Positions 23,175 to 25,213 of a DNA stretch of 25,213 nucleotides are shown in pieces. The number at the start of each line of letters is the position of its first letter. The stretch's first letter is position 1. A model generated the notes under the pieces. It was given only the letters and a program-made list of their open reading frames with translations, had not been told where the DNA came from and did no database searches. Position numbers and translations under genes: made by a program. The stretch comes from CAJMNU01 sp905214855 (GTDB lineage: Bacteria; Bacillota; Clostridia; Lachnospirales; Lachnospiraceae), in assembly GCA_937890595.1 (NCBI GenBank), contig CALADM010000033.1, forward strand, positions 1 through 25,213. The letters run 5' to 3'.

Positions 23175-23191
23175 TCTGTCATCGCCATTCT

Positions 23192-23215
23192 AAAAATTCT
23201 ATTTTACGAATTTTT
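23192..23215. other. A+T-rich stem-loop after frr
   Basis: AAAAATTC (23192-23199) and GAATTTTT (23208-23215) form an 8-bp stem around an 8-nt loop, 13 bp after the frr stop codon. On the minus strand the T-rich arm ends the stem, so weak termination or mRNA processing is possible, but with only two G-C-type pairs this is uncertain. Confidence 0.35.
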
Positions 23216-23228
23216 ATGGCTCTGCCTT

Positions 23229-23783
23229 TTATACGGTCATAATCTCTTTTGTCTTTGCCTCGACAGCCTTATCCACCTTTTCTACCATCTTATCAGTCAG
23301 TTTCTGGATCTTATCGATCATCTCATCCTTCTCATCCTCAGAAATCTCATCTGACTTTTCCATCTTTTTGAAAGCGTCATTGGCATCTCTTCTGACATTG
23401 CGGATTGCCACCTTCGCAGCCTCGCCTTTCTTCTTTACATCCTTTGCCAGTTCTTTTCTTCGTTCCTCTGTCATCTCTGGAAAGATCAAACGGATCACAG
23501 AACCATCGTTATTTGGGTTGATGCCAAGCTCAGAAGTCAAAATGGCTTTCTCAATCGCTTTGATCAGAGATTTGTCCCATGGCTGGATCATCAGCATACG
23601 TGGCTCTGGTACAGACACGTTTCCTACCTGCTGAAGCGGTGTAGGTGTTCCATAATAGTCTACTTTGATCTTATCCAAAACATGTGGATTGGCACGCCCT
23701 GCACGGATCGCACCAAACTCCTCCTGCAGCACTTCCAGTGTCTTTGTCATCTTGTCCTCATATAATTTTAAATATTCCTGCAT
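23229..23783 (-). CDS. frr: Ribosome recycling factor
   Basis: A 184-residue protein, the usual length of the family, which splits post-termination ribosomes together with EF-G. Seen: GAIRAGRANPHVLDKIKVDYYG, TPLQQVGNVSVPEPRMLMIQPWD, then the long helix LTSELGINPNNDGSVIRLIFPEMTEERRKEL and a charged helical C-terminus. These make up the two-domain fold of RRF (three-helix bundle plus small beta domain). GAGGAGGACATT precedes the ATG. It starts 11 bp after pyrH; the pyrH-frr pair is conserved across bacteria. Confidence 0.97.
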   Translation of the reverse strand: MQEYLKLYEDKMTKTLEVLQEEFGAIRAGRANPHVLDKIKVDYYGTPTPLQQVGNVSVPEPRMLMIQPWDKSLIKAIEKAILTSELGINPNNDGSVIRLIFPEMTEERRKELAKDVKKKGEAAKVAIRNVRRDANDAFKKMEKSDEISEDEKDEMIDKIQKLTDKMVEKVDKAVEAKTKEIMTV

Positions 23784-23794
23784 AATGTCCTCCT

Positions 23795-24499
23795 CTATTC
23801 AGCGGTTACAATTGTACCGTTTATTTTTCCCTGCATTGCGTTTGCAATGCCATCTGGTTCGTTCAGACTAAATACTGCCATCGGAACTTTATTTTCCATA
23901 CACATAATGGATGCAGTCAGGTCGATCACTGCCAGCTGTTTGTCAATTACTTCCTGAATACTGATTGTATCATATTTTTTAGCATTTGGATTGATCTTTG
24001 GATCACTGTCATAAACACCATCAATCGCCTTTGCCAAAAGGATACAGTCTGCTTCCATCTCGATCGCACGCAGTGCAACCCCTGTATCTGTTGAGAAATA
24101 TGGATGTCCTGTTCCTCCCGCAAAGAAAACAACCATGCCTTCTTCCAAACATTTGGTTGCTTTGTCTTTAGAAAACAATTCTGTCATAGCACCACAGGCA
24201 AACGGTGTCATAACCTGTGTTTTCATTCCTTCAGAGCGAAAGATCTCTGACACATAAATCGCATTCATCACAGTAGCAAGCATACCGATCTGATCTGCTT
24301 TTGTACGATCGATCGCATTGCTGGAACGACCTCTCCAGAAGTTTCCTCCTCCAATCACGATACCTACCTGAACTCCGGCATCCACAGAGGTTTTTACCTG
24401 TCTTGCCACCTCTTTTACGGTAGCCTCATCAAATCCCATTTTCTTCTCCCCAGCTAATGCTTCACCGCTGAGTTTTAATAGTACTCTCTTCATTTCCAT
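23795..24499 (-). CDS. pyrH: Uridylate kinase (UMP kinase) PyrH
   Basis: A 234-residue amino-acid-kinase-fold enzyme phosphorylating UMP to UDP. Seen: VLLKLSGEAL at the N-terminus, IGGGNFWRG, RTKADQIGMLATVMNA, STDTGVALRAIEMEAD and the C-terminal FSLNEPDGIANAM. The start at 24499 (MEMKRV) has AGGAG 9-10 bases upstream; the second Met is an alternative that changes two residues. It is the first gene of the core cluster in this window and has its own extended -10 promoter 160 bp upstream. Confidence 0.96.
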   Translation of the reverse strand: MEMKRVLLKLSGEALAGEKKMGFDEATVKEVARQVKTSVDAGVQVGIVIGGGNFWRGRSSNAIDRTKADQIGMLATVMNAIYVSEIFRSEGMKTQVMTPFACGAMTELFSKDKATKCLEEGMVVFFAGGTGHPYFSTDTGVALRAIEMEADCILLAKAIDGVYDSDPKINPNAKKYDTISIQEVIDKQLAVIDLTASIMCMENKVPMAVFSLNEPDGIANAMQGKINGTIVTAE

Positions 24500-24658
24500 G
24501 AGTCGTTTCTCCTGTTACTTTTTCTATCTTTTTATCCTATATGGTTTCAAACTGTTCGCTGCTCTTTCTGTAAAATATCATTCTATCCTACACCTTTTGC
24601 CTGCCAACAGCCTATGCATATTTAGGCTTTGCCCCTGCATTCACCGCTTATCGTACAC

Positions 24659-24667
24659 ATTATACCA
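24659..24667 (-). promoter_or_regulatory. Candidate extended -10 promoter of pyrH-frr
   Basis: The minus strand reads TGGTATAAT (24667-24659): a perfect TATAAT with an extended TGn. The -35 region is weak (TGGCAC at 18 bp). It lies about 160 bp upstream of pyrH. The rest of 24500-24759 shows a perfect 8-bp hairpin, AGATTTAT-TGCC-ATAAATCT (24736-24755), just after the GH35 fragment, but it has no T-run in the right place for a minus-strand terminator. Confidence 0.5.
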
Positions 24668-24759
24668 TATTCAACTCATTTTGTGCCATGATTTTCTGAT
24701 TTTATGTATTTTTTTCGATTTTGACCATTTTTTTAAGATTTATTGCCATAAATCTATAT

Positions 24760-25164
24760 TTATTCTGTCGGTCCAAGATCTTCTTTATCACAGAACGCTA
24801 TTGTCTCCTGTGATTTTCCCTCTGTCTCAAAAACAATAATCTGATTGACTCCCTTTTTCAGAAGCGGTGCTGGGACATACAGCCTTCTCTGTGATCCTCT
24901 GTCCCAGAAACGTCCAACATGGAACTGATTCACAAACACACAGCCTTTTCCCCAACCGGTCATATCCAAAAATGTGTCTGCTGTTTCCTCCACTTCCAAT
25001 TCAAACTGATAGAAAGATGGTGTATTCTGGATTGCTTCTTTTTCAAAATCCAGTTTTTCCAGATTATCGAATGGCAGACAATAATGATCCCATCCGGAAT
25101 GGAAGACATGATTGATCACTACCCCTTCCTGAAAAATCGAAATATCCCTCTTTTTCCTCGTCAA
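24760..25164 (-). pseudogene. C-terminal fragment of a GH35 beta-galactosidase
   Basis: About 130 codons matching the C-terminal end of glycoside hydrolase family 35 beta-galactosidases: DTFLDMTGWGKGCVFVNQF, HVGRFWDRGSQRRLYVPAP and LLKKGVNQIIVFETEGK are typical of the last jelly-roll domain. Full-length family members are usually about 580 residues or more, so the catalytic barrel is absent. The frame opens at a TTG (25164) directly after an in-frame TAG that belongs to the adjoining IS200/IS605-type sequence, with no ribosome binding site. The fragment thus looks truncated at 5' by that element. Whether the missing part lies beyond the element to the right is outside the window. Confidence 0.82.
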
Positions 25165-25167
25165 CTA

Positions 25168-25213
25168 CCCACGACCTAAAGGTCATGGGCTTGTAACTGC
25201 CCAGTCGTACTAA
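25168..25213. mobile_element. IS200/IS605-type terminal hairpin, element continues beyond the window
   Basis: CCCACGACC-TAAA-GGTCATGGG (25168-25189) is a 9-bp stem with one non-Watson-Crick position: C-A on the plus strand but G-U on the minus strand, so the helix is complete in minus-strand RNA. It is followed by CTTGTAACTGCCCAGTCG. Hairpins of this type lie just inside the ends of IS200/IS605 elements, where TnpA binds single-stranded DNA. No transposase gene is visible before the window ends. Which end (left or right) this is cannot be decided here. Confidence 0.65.

Noticed and set aside
23051..23188. Minus-strand ATG frame of 45 codons between frr and uppS
   Set aside because: It has no ribosome binding site and covers the inverted-repeat element, whose structure explains the open frames better.
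24736..24755. Perfect 8-bp hairpin after the GH35 fragment as a terminator
   Set aside because: On the minus strand it is followed by A's instead of T's; on the plus strand no gene leads into it.

Overview
The window looks like chromosomal DNA of a low-to-moderate GC Firmicute of class Clostridia, most likely Lachnospiraceae. The support is the gene order pyrH-frr-uppS-cdsA-dxr-rseP-ispG-polC, a Gram-positive type PolC, a copA-csoR-copZ copper operon with an N-terminally extended CsoR, and strong AGGAGG-like ribosome binding sites. The genus cannot be fixed from this sequence alone. Every confident gene, protein or tRNA, lies on the minus strand, so transcription runs from high to low coordinates.

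From right to left: (1) 24760-25213 holds the C-terminal remnant of a family 35 beta-galactosidase, cut off beside an IS200/IS605-type terminal hairpin. (2) 13402-24499 is a conserved core block: UMP kinase, ribosome recycling factor, undecaprenyl diphosphate synthase, CDP-diglyceride synthase, two MEP-pathway enzymes (Dxr, IspG), the site-2 protease RseP, and PolC. Small palindromic elements sit in three of its intergenic gaps or just beyond it. (3) 12391-13373 encodes a lysine exporter LysO split into two genes. (4) 9202-12373 is a copper-responsive operon copA-csoR-copZ. Its promoter has two mirror-image CsoR-like operators, one inside the -35/-10 spacer. (5) 8325-9039 is a tRNA cluster with three identical tRNA-Glu(CUC) and two identical tRNA-Pro(CGG), arranged in three transcription units, each with a clear TTGAC(A/T)-17 bp-TATA(A/C/G)T promoter. 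(6) 428-8179 is a six-gene accessory operon with its own promoter. (7) 1-241 is the start of an IS607-type serine transposase with an in-frame stop at codon 4.

The most interesting part is the operon at 428-8179. In transcription order it encodes a small protein with a lambda-repressor-like helix-turn-helix resembling the C-terminal tail seen on some Firmicute macro-domain proteins; a degenerate RCC1-like propeller candidate; a membrane-anchored protein; a soluble helical protein that appears to share a C-terminal domain with its membrane-anchored neighbour; an Hsp70/actin-fold ATPase lacking a recognisable substrate-binding domain; and a Ycf46-like AAA+ ATPase. Tight overlaps (GTGA, ATGA) argue that the parts are co-translated. 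A chaperone-like ATPase, an AAA+ remodeller and a membrane adaptor pair fit a stress-response or biological-conflict system. That role is inference: no gene in it is one I can name, and I recognise no described system with this exact composition.
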